34,985 nt of DNA from Thermoproteota archaeon (GTDB lineage: Archaea; Thermoproteota; Methanomethylicia; Methanomethylicales; JAGHCH01): positions 1 through 34,985 of the forward strand of contig JAGHCH010000005.1 in the NCBI GenBank assembly GCA_021160575.1. Direction: 5' to 3'. The notes under the pieces were generated by a model, which made no database searches, was not told where the DNA came from, and saw nothing but the letters and a program-made list of their open reading frames with translations. Below, in pieces: positions 23,717-31,904 of this stretch. The position numbers were made by a program, and so were the translations under genes. How positions within the stretch are numbered: position 1 is the stretch's first letter; each line of letters starts with the position of its first letter.

Positions 23717-23727
23717 GATAAATAACG
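23717..23727. promoter_or_regulatory. Shared divergent TATA element (adh operon and nucleoside phosphorylase)
   Basis: GATAAATAACG on plus and GTTATTTATC on minus overlap, so one AT core could serve both. Predicted starts fall near 23747 (plus) and 23697 (minus), each just before a SD and start. It would coregulate the nucleoside phosphorylase with the adh-prs-R15Pi-tenA operon. Confidence 0.45.
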
Positions 23728-23764
23728 AACCCTTTGAAAGGCAGGGGTACATGGAGGCTTCGCC

Positions 23765-24490
23765 TTGAAGGCTAAGAAGGGAGTCTTCCACCTTGAATGC
23801 CACCCCGGAGAGGTGGCAGAGAGAGTAATTGTATGTGGCGCTCCTGAAAGGGTGCAGAGGGCTTCAAAGCTTCTTGAGAACGCTGAACTGGTTAGCGGGA
23901 AGAGGGGGCTGCTTGTCTACACGGGCGGGTATAAAGGGGCTGAAGTAACCGTAGCCACCACTGGGATGGGTGGAGCCTCTGCAGCTATTGTTGCGGAGGA
24001 GCTGATAGAGCTCGGAGCAAAGACGATCATTAGGGTTGGAACTACAGGGGCTCTTCAAGAGGAGGTTGATGTAGGAGATCTCATAGTTGTTGAGGGAGCA
24101 GTTCCTCTTGATGGAACTTCTAGAAGCTACTCCCCAGAGGGGTTCTGCCCAGCTAGCAGCAGCGAGGTGGTGCTGGCTTTAAGAGAAGCTGCAAGGGAGC
24201 TGGGTGAGAAAAGGATACATGTTGGCTTGGTTTGCAGTACGGATGCCTTTTACTTAGAGGATGTCGACTTCGTGGAGAAGTGGTCGAGGAGAAAGGTGCT
24301 CTCAGTGGAGATGGAGTGCGCAGCCATAATTACAGTTGCCAGGATCAGAGGGGTTAAGGCTGGCGGGATATTGGTCGTGAACGGCAACCTCAAGAAGGAA
24401 GTGGCTATGGTTTCCCATGAGGAGATAGCGGATAGAGAAGAAATGGCCTTGAGGATGGCTATGGAGGCGCTACTCAAAGTCCCCTTATGA
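23765..24490 (+). CDS. Nucleoside phosphorylase (uridine phosphorylase-like, PNP/UDP family)
   Basis: Phosphorolysis of a nucleoside to base plus ribose-1-phosphate. 241 residues. Motifs: VIVCGAPERV (phosphate loop), TTGMGGASAAIVAEEL, TIIRVGTTGAL, and SVEMECAAIITVARI, which carries the ribose-binding MExE region. Such enzymes in Thermococcales act on uridine, guanosine or adenosine, feeding ribose-1-phosphate to a PfkB-type kinase. TTG 23765 starts the gene after GGAGG (23754-23758); the nearby ATG 23752 terminates after five codons. The last 17 bases overlap the convergent PfkB gene. Base preference is not predicted. Confidence 0.9.
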   Translation: MKAKKGVFHLECHPGEVAERVIVCGAPERVQRASKLLENAELVSGKRGLLVYTGGYKGAEVTVATTGMGGASAAIVAEELIELGAKTIIRVGTTGALQEEVDVGDLIVVEGAVPLDGTSRSYSPEGFCPASSSEVVLALREAARELGEKRIHVGLVCSTDAFYLEDVDFVEKWSRRKVLSVEMECAAIITVARIRGVKAGGILVVNGNLKKEVAMVSHEEIADREEMALRMAMEALLKVPL

Positions 24491-25436
24491 AAAACCCCCT
24501 CGCTCTAAGGAACTCTGAGACTTGCTGTAGAGTAGGTAGGCCTCCTCTAGCTCCTGGATGTGCTATCTTCAGGGCGGCGACGGCGTTCCCCATAATGCAG
24601 CACTCTCGAAAAGATAGCCCTAGGAGCAAGCCCTTAATGAAACCAGCGTTAAAGGCGTCCCCAGCTCCAGTGGTGTCGACGACTTCCTCGACCTCAAAGG
24701 CAGGGATGAACTCCCTTTCTTCCTCTCCCACGGCATAGACTCCTTTAGCACCCATCTTCACCACGACTGTTGGAGCATACTCAGAGAGTACATCCGCCGC
24801 TTTCTTAGGATCACTGATCCCAGTAATTGCCTTGACCTCGGTTGAGTTTACAAAGAGGATGTGAGTCTTCTCCAGAACGGGTGCGAACTCCTTAAGAGGG
24901 TACTTGAGGGCTGAGCCTCCCGGGTCATAGGTGAAGACAGCTCCTCCCCGTACAGCCTTTGCGGCTATTCCCTCGGCAGTGGAGGGCTTCACGCTGCTAG
25001 CATGGACGATTTTAGCTCTTCTAGCGGCTTTTAGGGGAAGGCTCCGCGAGGAGAGGAGCTGGTTAGCTCCTCGAAAAGCCACCATTCTTTTGACGCCACT
25101 TCTCTCCACGAGAACTAGCACATAGCCAGTGGTTCTCCCTTTCTCAACTCGAATTAGCCGCGTGTACACCTTCTCCCTTTCAAGCTCAGCGAGAGCGGAT
25201 TTGCCCATCTCATCGGAGCCTATATGCGCGATGAGGCCTACCCTGCTTGAAAGCCTTGAGAGAGCTACTGCAAAGTTGGCGGCGGAACCTCCAAACGAGA
25301 TGTGAAAAACTCTAGCCTCCACTTCTCCGTCGGGTGGTGGAGTAGACTCAACAAAGGCTGTAATATCGACGTTAAGGTTACCCACGGCTAGAGTGTCGAA
25401 GACTCTAGCTGCGTTTTTCAAGGATGATCCTAGCAT
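24474..25436 (-). CDS. PfkB-family carbohydrate kinase, candidate ribose-1-phosphate or nucleoside kinase
   Basis: 320 residues with the ribokinase fold. The N-terminal GNLNVDITAFV and FGGSAANFAVALSRLS (PfkB signature 1) and the C-terminal DTTGAGDAFNAGFIKGLLLG (signature 2; catalytic Asp in GAGDAF) are intact. KMGAKGVYAVG is the usual strand before it. PfkB kinases include ribokinase, nucleoside kinases and the ADP-dependent ribose-1-phosphate kinase of Thermococcus. The last fits this neighbourhood, facing a nucleoside phosphorylase and near R15P isomerase, but sequence alone does not decide the substrate. Start uncertain: ATG 25436 or TTG 25421. It overlaps the end of the upstream acetyl-CoA synthetase gene by up to 32 bases, suggesting coupling. 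Confidence 0.85.
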   Translation of the reverse strand: MLGSSLKNAARVFDTLAVGNLNVDITAFVESTPPPDGEVEARVFHISFGGSAANFAVALSRLSSRVGLIAHIGSDEMGKSALAELEREKVYTRLIRVEKGRTTGYVLVLVERSGVKRMVAFRGANQLLSSRSLPLKAARRAKIVHASSVKPSTAEGIAAKAVRGGAVFTYDPGGSALKYPLKEFAPVLEKTHILFVNSTEVKAITGISDPKKAADVLSEYAPTVVVKMGAKGVYAVGEEEREFIPAFEVEEVVDTTGAGDAFNAGFIKGLLLGLSFRECCIMGNAVAALKIAHPGARGGLPTLQQVSEFLRARGFFIRGL

Positions 25437-26124
25437 CAACTATGCGTGCCCCCGACGGATAGACTATTGTGGGATTGAAATCGAGTTCACGTATCTCTGG
25501 AATAGCAACCACTAGTTGAGAAGTCTTCACTAAAGTAGAGATTAAAGCGCCTATATCGGCTGGGGGCTTGCCTCTCGCGCCGGCTAGCACAGGATATGCC
25601 TTGATCTCCCTTATCATGGAGAGAGCGTCAGCCTCGGTGAGGGGGGCCACTCTAAAGGACACATCCCTGAAGACTTCTACGAAGATTCCGCCTAGCCCAA
25701 ACATTATGGTGGGGCCGAATTGAGGGTCTTTAAGTGCTCCAACGATGGTCTCTATCCCGGGAGGAGCCATTCTCTCTACGAGGATGCCTTTAACTTCGGC
25801 TTCAGGGACTTTTGCTTTAACGTTCTCCAAGATCTCCGAGTAGGCGGCTCTCACCTTCTCCTCGCTATCCAAGTTGAGCATGACTCCCCCAACATCCGAT
25901 TTGTGCACTACTTGTGGGGAGACGATCTTCATCACAACTGGGTAGCCTAGCCTAGAGGCGTAGTTCACGGCTTCATCGGCTGTCTTGGCAACATGCCAAT
26001 CATCTACTGGTAATCCAGCTAGCTTGCAGATCTGCTTGGCTTCGGGTTCAAGCAGCCTGTTCCTCCCTTCGGAGTAGGCTCGCTCTATTATGGATTTTAT
26101 GGCTTGAAGGTCCAAGAAGCTCAC
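25405..26124 (-). CDS. acdB: ADP-forming acyl-CoA synthetase beta subunit (ATP-grasp)
   Basis: The 239-residue ATP-grasp subunit of archaeal ADP-forming acetate/aryl-acetate:CoA ligase, which makes ATP from acyl-CoA. Motifs: LEPEAKQICKLAGLPVDDW, RLGYPVVMKIVSPQVVHKSDVGGVMLNLDS, ILVERMAPPGIETIVGALKDPQFGPTIMFGLGGIFVEVFRDVSFRVAPL and LDFNPTIVYPSGARIVDARI. The length fits the separate beta subunit; the CoA-binding alpha subunit is not in the window. It is divergent from iorAB, whose oxidoreductase makes aryl-acetyl-CoA, the substrate of the acyl-CoA synthetase II type. ATG at 26124. The downstream PfkB gene overlaps its 3' end. Confidence 0.93.
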   Translation of the reverse strand: MSFLDLQAIKSIIERAYSEGRNRLLEPEAKQICKLAGLPVDDWHVAKTADEAVNYASRLGYPVVMKIVSPQVVHKSDVGGVMLNLDSEEKVRAAYSEILENVKAKVPEAEVKGILVERMAPPGIETIVGALKDPQFGPTIMFGLGGIFVEVFRDVSFRVAPLTEADALSMIREIKAYPVLAGARGKPPADIGALISTLVKTSQLVVAIPEIRELDFNPTIVYPSGARIVDARIILEKRS

Positions 26125-26150
26125 CGCACATTACTAGGCGGGGACGCTGC

Positions 26151-26160
26151 ATATTTATAG
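26151..26160 (+). promoter_or_regulatory. TATA box of iorAB
   Basis: ATATTTATAG predicts transcription start near 26182. The short leader then holds GGAG (26194-26197), which spaces better to ATG 26209 than the GTG at 26197, which overlaps it. Confidence 0.45.
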
Positions 26161-26208
26161 GTTTAAGCTAAGCCTACTCAGCATCACATTGATGGAGTGT
26201 GCTCCTTG

Positions 26209-28116
26209 ATGCTGCACCCGGTGCTTGGAGTTGCTGGTGAGAGGAGGCTGCTGTTGGGCAATGAGGCCGTGGCTAGAGGTGCTATAGAGGGAGGAGTGGA
26301 GGTAGCAGCCTCCTACCCTGGAACGCCAGCCTCTGAGATCTTGGAGACTTTAGCGGAAGTGGCTGAGGAAGTAGGCATCTATGTGGAGTGGTCGACTAAC
26401 GAGATGGTGGCATGGGAGGTTGCCGTCGGAGCAGCTATGTGCAATAAGAGGAGCATGGCATCGATGAAGCATATAGGTGTGAACTGGGTGATAGATCCCC
26501 TCATGCACTCAGTTCTCCACGGCTTCAATGCTGGGCTTCTCTTAGTATCATGCGATGACCCCTCGGGGCATAGCTCTGCTACAGAGCAGGATAACAGGAA
26601 TCTAGCGTATATGGCAGAGATTCCCATCTTGGAGCCAAGCGATCCTCAAGAAGCAAAGGACTTTACTGTTGAAGCTATTGAGATCTCAGAGGAGCTTAGA
26701 GTCCCTGTCCTCTTGAGGCTTGTAACAAGAGTTGCGCATACTAGAGGTGACGTCGTTCTAGGAGAGCTGAGGAGGGAGTCTAGGAAGCCGGAGTTCCATG
26801 ATGACTTTTACACTAAGTTTGTACTGAAAAAAGGGTTTGCAGGACCTAGAGTGATTCCAGAGCTGCACAGGATTCTCCATGAGAAGCTTGAGAGGGCAGT
26901 TAAGCTTGCTGAGAAGAGGAAGCTGAACAAGGTGAAGGGCGGTGGAGGCGAGCTGCTCATAGTGTCTTCTGGAGTGGCTTACAGCTATGTGAAGGAGGCT
27001 ATCGAAGACTTGGGTGTCGAGGATAAGGTTACCGTGCTGAAGGTGGAGATGGTTCATCCATTTCCAGCTGAGCTTTTGCGGGAGCTTCTGAGAGACCATA
27101 GGAGGGTGCTCGTTTTAGAGGAGGGGGAGCCGTATCTAGAGAGGGAGGTTAAGCTTGCGGCTTTCGACGGTAAATGTACTGTAGAGGTTCATGGAAAGCT
27201 TTCTGGGAAAATTGGGAGAGTTGGAGAGCTTGACCCTGTAGAGGTGAGAAAAGCTATAGCTGAGATGCTTGGCGTGGAAGTTGAAGGTGAAGGGCCTAGC
27301 ATCGGTGAGCTTGAGCTTAGAGAGCTTACTACTCCGAGGGTGATTTCCTTCTGTCCGGGATGTCCTCATAGAGCTGCCTTCTATGCATTGAAGAAGGCTA
27401 TCAACAAGGTTTGCAAGGGAAAGCATCTTGCCATAGGCGATATAGGCTGCTACACTATGGGAATGAATCCACCGCTTCGGGTGCAGCAGACGGTGTTCTG
27501 CATGGGCGGCAGTATAGGCATGGCTTGTGGAGCCGCGCATAGTGGATTAGATTGCCCGGTGATTGCCACGGCAGGAGATTCAACGTTTTTCCATGCATGT
27601 ATTCCAGGATTAATCAATGCAGTGTACAATAAGGCTAAGCTGCTCTTTCACATACTTGACAACGAAGCCACGGCGATGACGGGCTTCCAGCCTCATCCGG
27701 GAACCGGGAAAACAGCCGTTGGGTTGGAGGCTAGGAAGATTAAGATAGAAGATGTGGCGAGAGCTTGCGGTGCTGGCTTTGTGGAAGTGGTAGATCCCTA
27801 TGATTTGAAGCGCTGCGAGGAGGTTTTTGCGAAGGCTCTGAGGTATGAGGGAGTTGCCGTCGTCATCACGAGGAGAGAGTGCGCGCAGCTATTCTTGAGG
27901 AAGCTAAGGCACAAAGGATTGAAGCCATCGCTGGTGGTTGTTGATGAAGAGCTATGCAAGGGATGTAAAGTGTGCATAAACCAGTTTGGCTGCCCAGCTA
28001 TCTGCTGGGACCAAGAAAAGGACAAAGCGCGTGTTGACCCAGTTCTCTGCATCGGCTGCGGGGTATGCATTCAAGTATGCCCGTTTAACGCTCTCAAATG
28101 GGGGGAAAGAAGGTGA
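26209..28116 (+). CDS. iorA: Indolepyruvate:ferredoxin oxidoreductase alpha subunit
   Basis: Thiamine-diphosphate enzyme that oxidatively decarboxylates aryl pyruvates (from Trp, Phe, Tyr) to aryl-acetyl-CoA and reduced ferredoxin. About 635 residues from ATG 26209. N-terminal pyruvate-oxidoreductase-type domain (EAVARGAIEGGVEVAASYPGTPASEI), TPP-binding domain (GDIGCYTMGMNPP, FCMGGSIGMACG, GDSTFFHACIPG, DNEATAMTGFQPHPGTG), and C-terminal dicluster ferredoxin: CKGCKVCINQFGCPAI, in which the spacing of the fourth Cys is non-canonical (five residues), and CIGCGVCIQVCPFNAL. iorB follows with GTGA overlap. The divergent acdB would use its product. Confidence 0.95.
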   Translation: MLHPVLGVAGERRLLLGNEAVARGAIEGGVEVAASYPGTPASEILETLAEVAEEVGIYVEWSTNEMVAWEVAVGAAMCNKRSMASMKHIGVNWVIDPLMHSVLHGFNAGLLLVSCDDPSGHSSATEQDNRNLAYMAEIPILEPSDPQEAKDFTVEAIEISEELRVPVLLRLVTRVAHTRGDVVLGELRRESRKPEFHDDFYTKFVLKKGFAGPRVIPELHRILHEKLERAVKLAEKRKLNKVKGGGGELLIVSSGVAYSYVKEAIEDLGVEDKVTVLKVEMVHPFPAELLRELLRDHRRVLVLEEGEPYLEREVKLAAFDGKCTVEVHGKLSGKIGRVGELDPVEVRKAIAEMLGVEVEGEGPSIGELELRELTTPRVISFCPGCPHRAAFYALKKAINKVCKGKHLAIGDIGCYTMGMNPPLRVQQTVFCMGGSIGMACGAAHSGLDCPVIATAGDSTFFHACIPGLINAVYNKAKLLFHILDNEATAMTGFQPHPGTGKTAVGLEARKIKIEDVARACGAGFVEVVDPYDLKRCEEVFAKALRYEGVAVVITRRECAQLFLRKLRHKGLKPSLVVVDEELCKGCKVCINQFGCPAICWDQEKDKARVDPVLCIGCGVCIQVCPFNALKWGERR

Positions 28117-28721
28117 AAATCAACATTATTGTAGCTGGCGTCGGCGGGCAGGGAAACGTTACAGCAGCTTATCTGCTGGGAGTTGCTGCTCTAGAAGCGG
28201 GGTTTAATGTAAGGGTTGCTGATGTATATGGCTTAGCTCAGAGAGGAGGAGCGGTGGTCAGTCATGTGAGGATAGGGAGGGTGTACTCCCCCCTCATAGG
28301 AAAGAGAGAGGCTGATGTTGTAGTAGGTTTAGAACCTATGGAGGCTCTAAGGAATGCTGCAAAGTTTGTAAAGCGAGAAGGAGTCGTGCTGACAAATACC
28401 TATCCAATCTACCCTATAGAAGCATCTGTTGGAGAGTTTCAATACCCAGAAATCGGCAAGCTATTGAAAGCCATGAAGAAACTAGCGAAAACCGTGGTTG
28501 CCATTAACGCGCAGAGGCTGGCTAACGAAGCAGGGCTACCCATAGCGGCTAACATAGCAATGCTCGGCGCTCTAGCAGCTTTAGAAGTACTGCCCTTCAC
28601 AGCGCAACACATGAGAAGCGTGGTAGAGAAGTATATTCCACGCTTCAAGGAGGAGAACTTGAAAGCGTTTAACCTTGGGTTCAGGGCTTGTGGGGAAGTT
28701 CTAAGTCATAGAGACCGCTAG
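28113..28721 (+). CDS. iorB: Indolepyruvate:ferredoxin oxidoreductase beta subunit
   Basis: The gamma-domain subunit of IOR. About 202 residues from GTG 28113 (MKINIIVAGVGGQGN). The motif GVGGQGNVTAAYLLG and DVYGLAQRGGAVVSHVRIG are characteristic of the family. GTG overlaps the iorA TGA (GTGA), with GGGGG upstream; an in-frame ATG at 28098 would add five residues. The last 21 bases overlap the convergent DUF47 gene. Works only with IorA; no iron-sulfur motif of its own. Confidence 0.94.
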   Translation: MKINIIVAGVGGQGNVTAAYLLGVAALEAGFNVRVADVYGLAQRGGAVVSHVRIGRVYSPLIGKREADVVVGLEPMEALRNAAKFVKREGVVLTNTYPIYPIEASVGEFQYPEIGKLLKAMKKLAKTVVAINAQRLANEAGLPIAANIAMLGALAALEVLPFTAQHMRSVVEKYIPRFKEENLKAFNLGFRACGEVLSHRDR

Positions 28722-29378
28722 GCTCCTAATGATATCTGCGACGTCTTCACAACGGTCAGCAATCTCCTCCAAATCATCGGCTAGCTCTTTGAGAAGCATG
28801 AACTTTGTCAAGCCGAGCTTGGAACTCGTCTCTAAGAGGTCCTTGGTGAGAGAGATATGAACTCCATCAATTTCCTCTTCTAACATTTCAACCTTGTCAC
28901 AGACATCTATGGCATTCTTAGGCTTCTTGCCTAGAAGCCTCATAGCTTTTACCATGGTTTCTGCTTGCTGCGCAAGTAAGGAGGCAACTTGCAGAAAAGC
29001 GCTCTCCAGATAATCAGGAACACCTTCAGCTGCTTGGGGCAAGAGAGCTGTCCTGCTGGAAGCTATTTTCGCACGAGTAGCCACGTCATCAGTGGCAAAT
29101 ACTAAGCGTAGGAGCACTTCGCTATCTATTGGGTGGAAGGAGCCTCTCGATATTTCGTGGATGATCTTTCTTTTAAGGTCGTCAGCTTCCTTCTCTATCA
29201 TTATGAGACGCCCGTTGCTATTTAGAAGAGAGTCTATGTCCTTCGAAAAGAAGGCTTTAACAACATCCTCCAGTAGCTTAATGACCATGCAGACCTTCTC
29301 CGCGTGGGTGCAGGAAAGGTTCATTACCTTCTTTTCAAGGCGCCTTCCAATCCACATGATGATGTTAGCTGAAGGCAA
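28701..29378 (-). CDS. DUF47/PhoU-like accessory protein of the PiT transporter
   Basis: 225-residue all-helical protein. The DUF47 pattern is clear: an N-terminal amphipathic start (IIMWIGRRLEKKVMNLSCTHAEKV), IMIEKEADDLKRKIIHEISRGSFHPID, VFATDDVATRAKIASSRTALLP, and CDKVEMLEEEIDGVHISLTKDLLE, EELADDLEEIADRCEDVADIIRSLA. DUF47 proteins pair with PiT phosphate transporters and probably gate or regulate them. The gene starts at TTG 29378 (GGGAGG nine bases upstream) and lies 18 bases after pitA. Its 3' end overlaps iorB. Confidence 0.9.
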   Translation of the reverse strand: MPSANIIMWIGRRLEKKVMNLSCTHAEKVCMVIKLLEDVVKAFFSKDIDSLLNSNGRLIMIEKEADDLKRKIIHEISRGSFHPIDSEVLLRLVFATDDVATRAKIASSRTALLPQAAEGVPDYLESAFLQVASLLAQQAETMVKAMRLLGKKPKNAIDVCDKVEMLEEEIDGVHISLTKDLLETSSKLGLTKFMLLKELADDLEEIADRCEDVADIIRSLAVSMT

Positions 29379-29396
29379 TCATGGAGCCTCCCATCT

Positions 29397-30434
29397 TCAA
29401 GCTATTCCAATAATAGTTAGAACTAGGTAGATAACTATGGCGATGCCAGCAGCGCAAGGCACCGTGAGGAGCCATGAGGAGATGATATAGGTAGTTACTG
29501 TTCTATCCACTGCCTTGATACCTTTCGCCAATCCTACTCCTATAACTGCACCAACAATGGAGTGGGTGGTTGAGATAGGCATGCCATATCCCCAGAGAAC
29601 ATGGGGGACTATTGTGAAGAGCAGCACGGTAATTGCCATGCTGAACTGAGCTATGAAGCCGCTTAAGGGATTAAGCGTGGTGATTCGACTTCCTATCGTG
29701 ATGATCACCCTCCTACCATAAGTGAGGCCGCCTACGATTATTCCGGCAGCTCCTAATGCTGCTAGCCAGATGGTAGACCCTACGAACCATAGTTGCCGTT
29801 CTCCAAGTACTGCAGAGACTACTCCAACGGCGTTTGCAACGTCGTTTGCTCCAAAGGAGTAGGCTGTGAAGCATAGAACGCCTATCTGAAGGAGGCGTAT
29901 GGTTCGCTCATAGTTAGAGGCTATCCCTTTGAATCTCCGTGGCACAACATAATTTAGGGTCTTATACATTACAAGAGCAAAGCTCATTGCCAGAAGAGGG
30001 GAGAGAACCCAGCTTAAGACTACGGATGACATAACACCCCAATTGATATTAGTAACACCAGCCACTACCAAGCCTGCTCCCAGTACACCCCCCACAGCGC
30101 TGTGAGATGTCGAAACTGGAATGCCTTTCCATGTGCAGAAGTACACCCATATGAAGGTCGCTAAGACGGCTGCGAAGACAGCAAGGGGGGTTAGATACTC
30201 TGTGGGCACTATACCTTTTCCAAGGGTTTTCATCACTCGATACCCTTGTGTAACTGCTCCTAAGAAGGTAAACACCGAGAAGAAAAGCATGGCTTTTTTG
30301 AGGGAGAGAATACGCCCCCCAACAGAAGTTGCCACGGAATTGGCTGCATCGTTGGCTCCTATGATCCATGCAATGAGAAGAGCTAACCCCATACTCAAGG
30401 CAGCCAGTACTTCGAAGGGGATTTCCGCTGCCAT
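29397..30434 (-). CDS. pit: PiT-family inorganic phosphate (or sulfate) transporter
   Basis: 345 residues, about ten transmembrane spans in two halves. Both PiT signatures are present: GANDAANSVATSVGGRIL near the N-terminus and GANDVANAVGVVSAVLGE in the middle, with CTWKGIPVSTSHSAVGGVLG and GYGMPISTTHSIVGAVIG as paired repeat segments. Phosphate is the usual substrate, taken up with H+ or Na+. The ATG at 30434 begins four bases after the gatB stop, so it is probably read from the gat operon mRNA, followed by its DUF47 regulator. Sulfate permeases of this family exist, but the DUF47 neighbour favours phosphate. Confidence 0.93.
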   Translation of the reverse strand: MAAEIPFEVLAALSMGLALLIAWIIGANDAANSVATSVGGRILSLKKAMLFFSVFTFLGAVTQGYRVMKTLGKGIVPTEYLTPLAVFAAVLATFIWVYFCTWKGIPVSTSHSAVGGVLGAGLVVAGVTNINWGVMSSVVLSWVLSPLLAMSFALVMYKTLNYVVPRRFKGIASNYERTIRLLQIGVLCFTAYSFGANDVANAVGVVSAVLGERQLWFVGSTIWLAALGAAGIIVGGLTYGRRVIITIGSRITTLNPLSGFIAQFSMAITVLLFTIVPHVLWGYGMPISTTHSIVGAVIGVGLAKGIKAVDRTVTTYIISSWLLTVPCAAGIAIVIYLVLTIIGIA

Positions 30435-30438
30435 CTCT

Positions 30439-31893
30439 TTAACTGCTCCTCTGCAGCTCGTTTAGCTTCCGGCGGATCAGCTCATTGGTTAATGCAGGGT
30501 CAGCTCTCCCCTTAGTATGCCGCATAACTTGCCCCACGAGGAAGTGCACGGCTTTCTCGTCCTTAAGAGCGTCTTGCACAGCCTTGGGGAACTCTCGGAA
30601 AATCTTCTCAATCAGCTGGGAGAGATAGTTTTCATCTACAATCCGCTTCATTCCCTTCTCTTCAACGAGCTTGGATGGAGGAATGCCCTTCAGCACCACA
30701 TCAAATATGAGGAGTTTAGCTATTTTAATGCTTATCACGCCATCATCCATCAGCTTGAGAAGCTCAGCTAGGTGTTCGGGTTCCATCTTGATGGAGGACC
30801 AGTCAAGGTTGTACTCGTTGAGGACTCTCATGGTATCGGTCATCAGCCAGTTGCTGACCTTCTTTGGGCTGGGGTAGAGCTTTACGCATGCTTCGAAGAA
30901 GTCGGCTAGAGCCTTTTCACTGGTGAGGACGCGGGCATCGTACTCTGGTAGCCCATACTCCCTCATGAATCTCTCAGCGCGGTGATCTGGAAGCTCGGGC
31001 ATCATGGAGCGGACGCGCTCTATGAAGTCCTCGGTGATCACTATAGGCACGAGATCTGGCTCTGGGAAGTAGCGGTAGTCGTGCTCCTCCTCCTTCACCC
31101 TTAAGGTGAAGGTCATCCGCCTGTCTTCATCCCAGTGCCTAGTTTCACGCCGCACTTGCTGCCCTCTCTTGAGGAGCTCTCTCTGTCTGGCGATCTCGAA
31201 GCTTAGAGCACGCTCAACCTCCTTGAAAGAGGTGATGTTCTTGATCTCTACTCTAGCTCCCCCAGCTAGGGAGATGTTGGCGTCGCAGCGCATAGAGCCC
31301 TCCAAGCTGCCATCAAAGATGCCGCAGTGCTCTAGGATCGACCTCAGCTTTTGAAGGAAGATTCTCGCCTCCTTAGGTGAGGAGAGGTCGGGCTCAGTCA
31401 CTATCTCGAGGAGAGCTATTCCAGCTCTATTGTAGTCCACTAAGGTGTAGGGAGACAGCTCGATGGGGCCTAGGTGAACTAGCCTAGCTGGATCTTCTTC
31501 AAGCTGGATTCTTGAAATTCTAACCCTCTTTCTCGTTCCATCTACGTCTATATCCACATAGCCGCCGCGCCCTATGGGGGTGCCGCCAGCTCTATCATAC
31601 ATGCTGATCTGGAAGTTCTTGCTCATGTCAACGTAGAAGTAGTTCTTCCGGAAGAACACGGCTCTCTCGGAGACTTGGCAGTTGAGGGCTAGAGCCGCCA
31701 TCACAGCGAACTCTATAGCCTTCTTGTTGACAACTGGCAGGGAACCGGGCAGGCCTAGACAAACTGGGCAAGTATGGGTGTTGGGAGGCTTTCCACGGTA
31801 GTCGGAGGGGCAGCTGCAGAAGAGCTTCGTCTTAAGGCTTGTGAGCTGAACGTGCACTTCGAGCCCGATTACCACATCTTGCTGTTGCTGCAT
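30439..31893 (-). CDS. gatB: Aspartyl/glutamyl-tRNA amidotransferase subunit B
   Basis: Kinase/tRNA-binding subunit of GatCAB, which phosphorylates and then amidates misacylated Asp-tRNA-Asn or Glu-tRNA-Gln. 484 residues. Conserved start VVIGLEVHVQLTSLKTKLFC; zinc-like cysteines in CSCPSDYRG and TCPVCLGLPG; EGSMRCDANISL, KNITSFKEVERALSFE and RRMTFTLRVKEEEHDYRYFPEPDLVP match the cradle domain; the YqeY-like tail domain carries VGQVMRHTKGRADPALTNELI. ATG 31893 lies 11 bases after gatA. In archaea this complex mainly makes Asn-tRNA because GatDE makes Gln-tRNA; absence of AsnRS would support that here. Confidence 0.96.
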   Translation of the reverse strand: MQQQQDVVIGLEVHVQLTSLKTKLFCSCPSDYRGKPPNTHTCPVCLGLPGSLPVVNKKAIEFAVMAALALNCQVSERAVFFRKNYFYVDMSKNFQISMYDRAGGTPIGRGGYVDIDVDGTRKRVRISRIQLEEDPARLVHLGPIELSPYTLVDYNRAGIALLEIVTEPDLSSPKEARIFLQKLRSILEHCGIFDGSLEGSMRCDANISLAGGARVEIKNITSFKEVERALSFEIARQRELLKRGQQVRRETRHWDEDRRMTFTLRVKEEEHDYRYFPEPDLVPIVITEDFIERVRSMMPELPDHRAERFMREYGLPEYDARVLTSEKALADFFEACVKLYPSPKKVSNWLMTDTMRVLNEYNLDWSSIKMEPEHLAELLKLMDDGVISIKIAKLLIFDVVLKGIPPSKLVEEKGMKRIVDENYLSQLIEKIFREFPKAVQDALKDEKAVHFLVGQVMRHTKGRADPALTNELIRRKLNELQRSS

Positions 31894-31904
31894 GCTTGAA
31901 CCTC

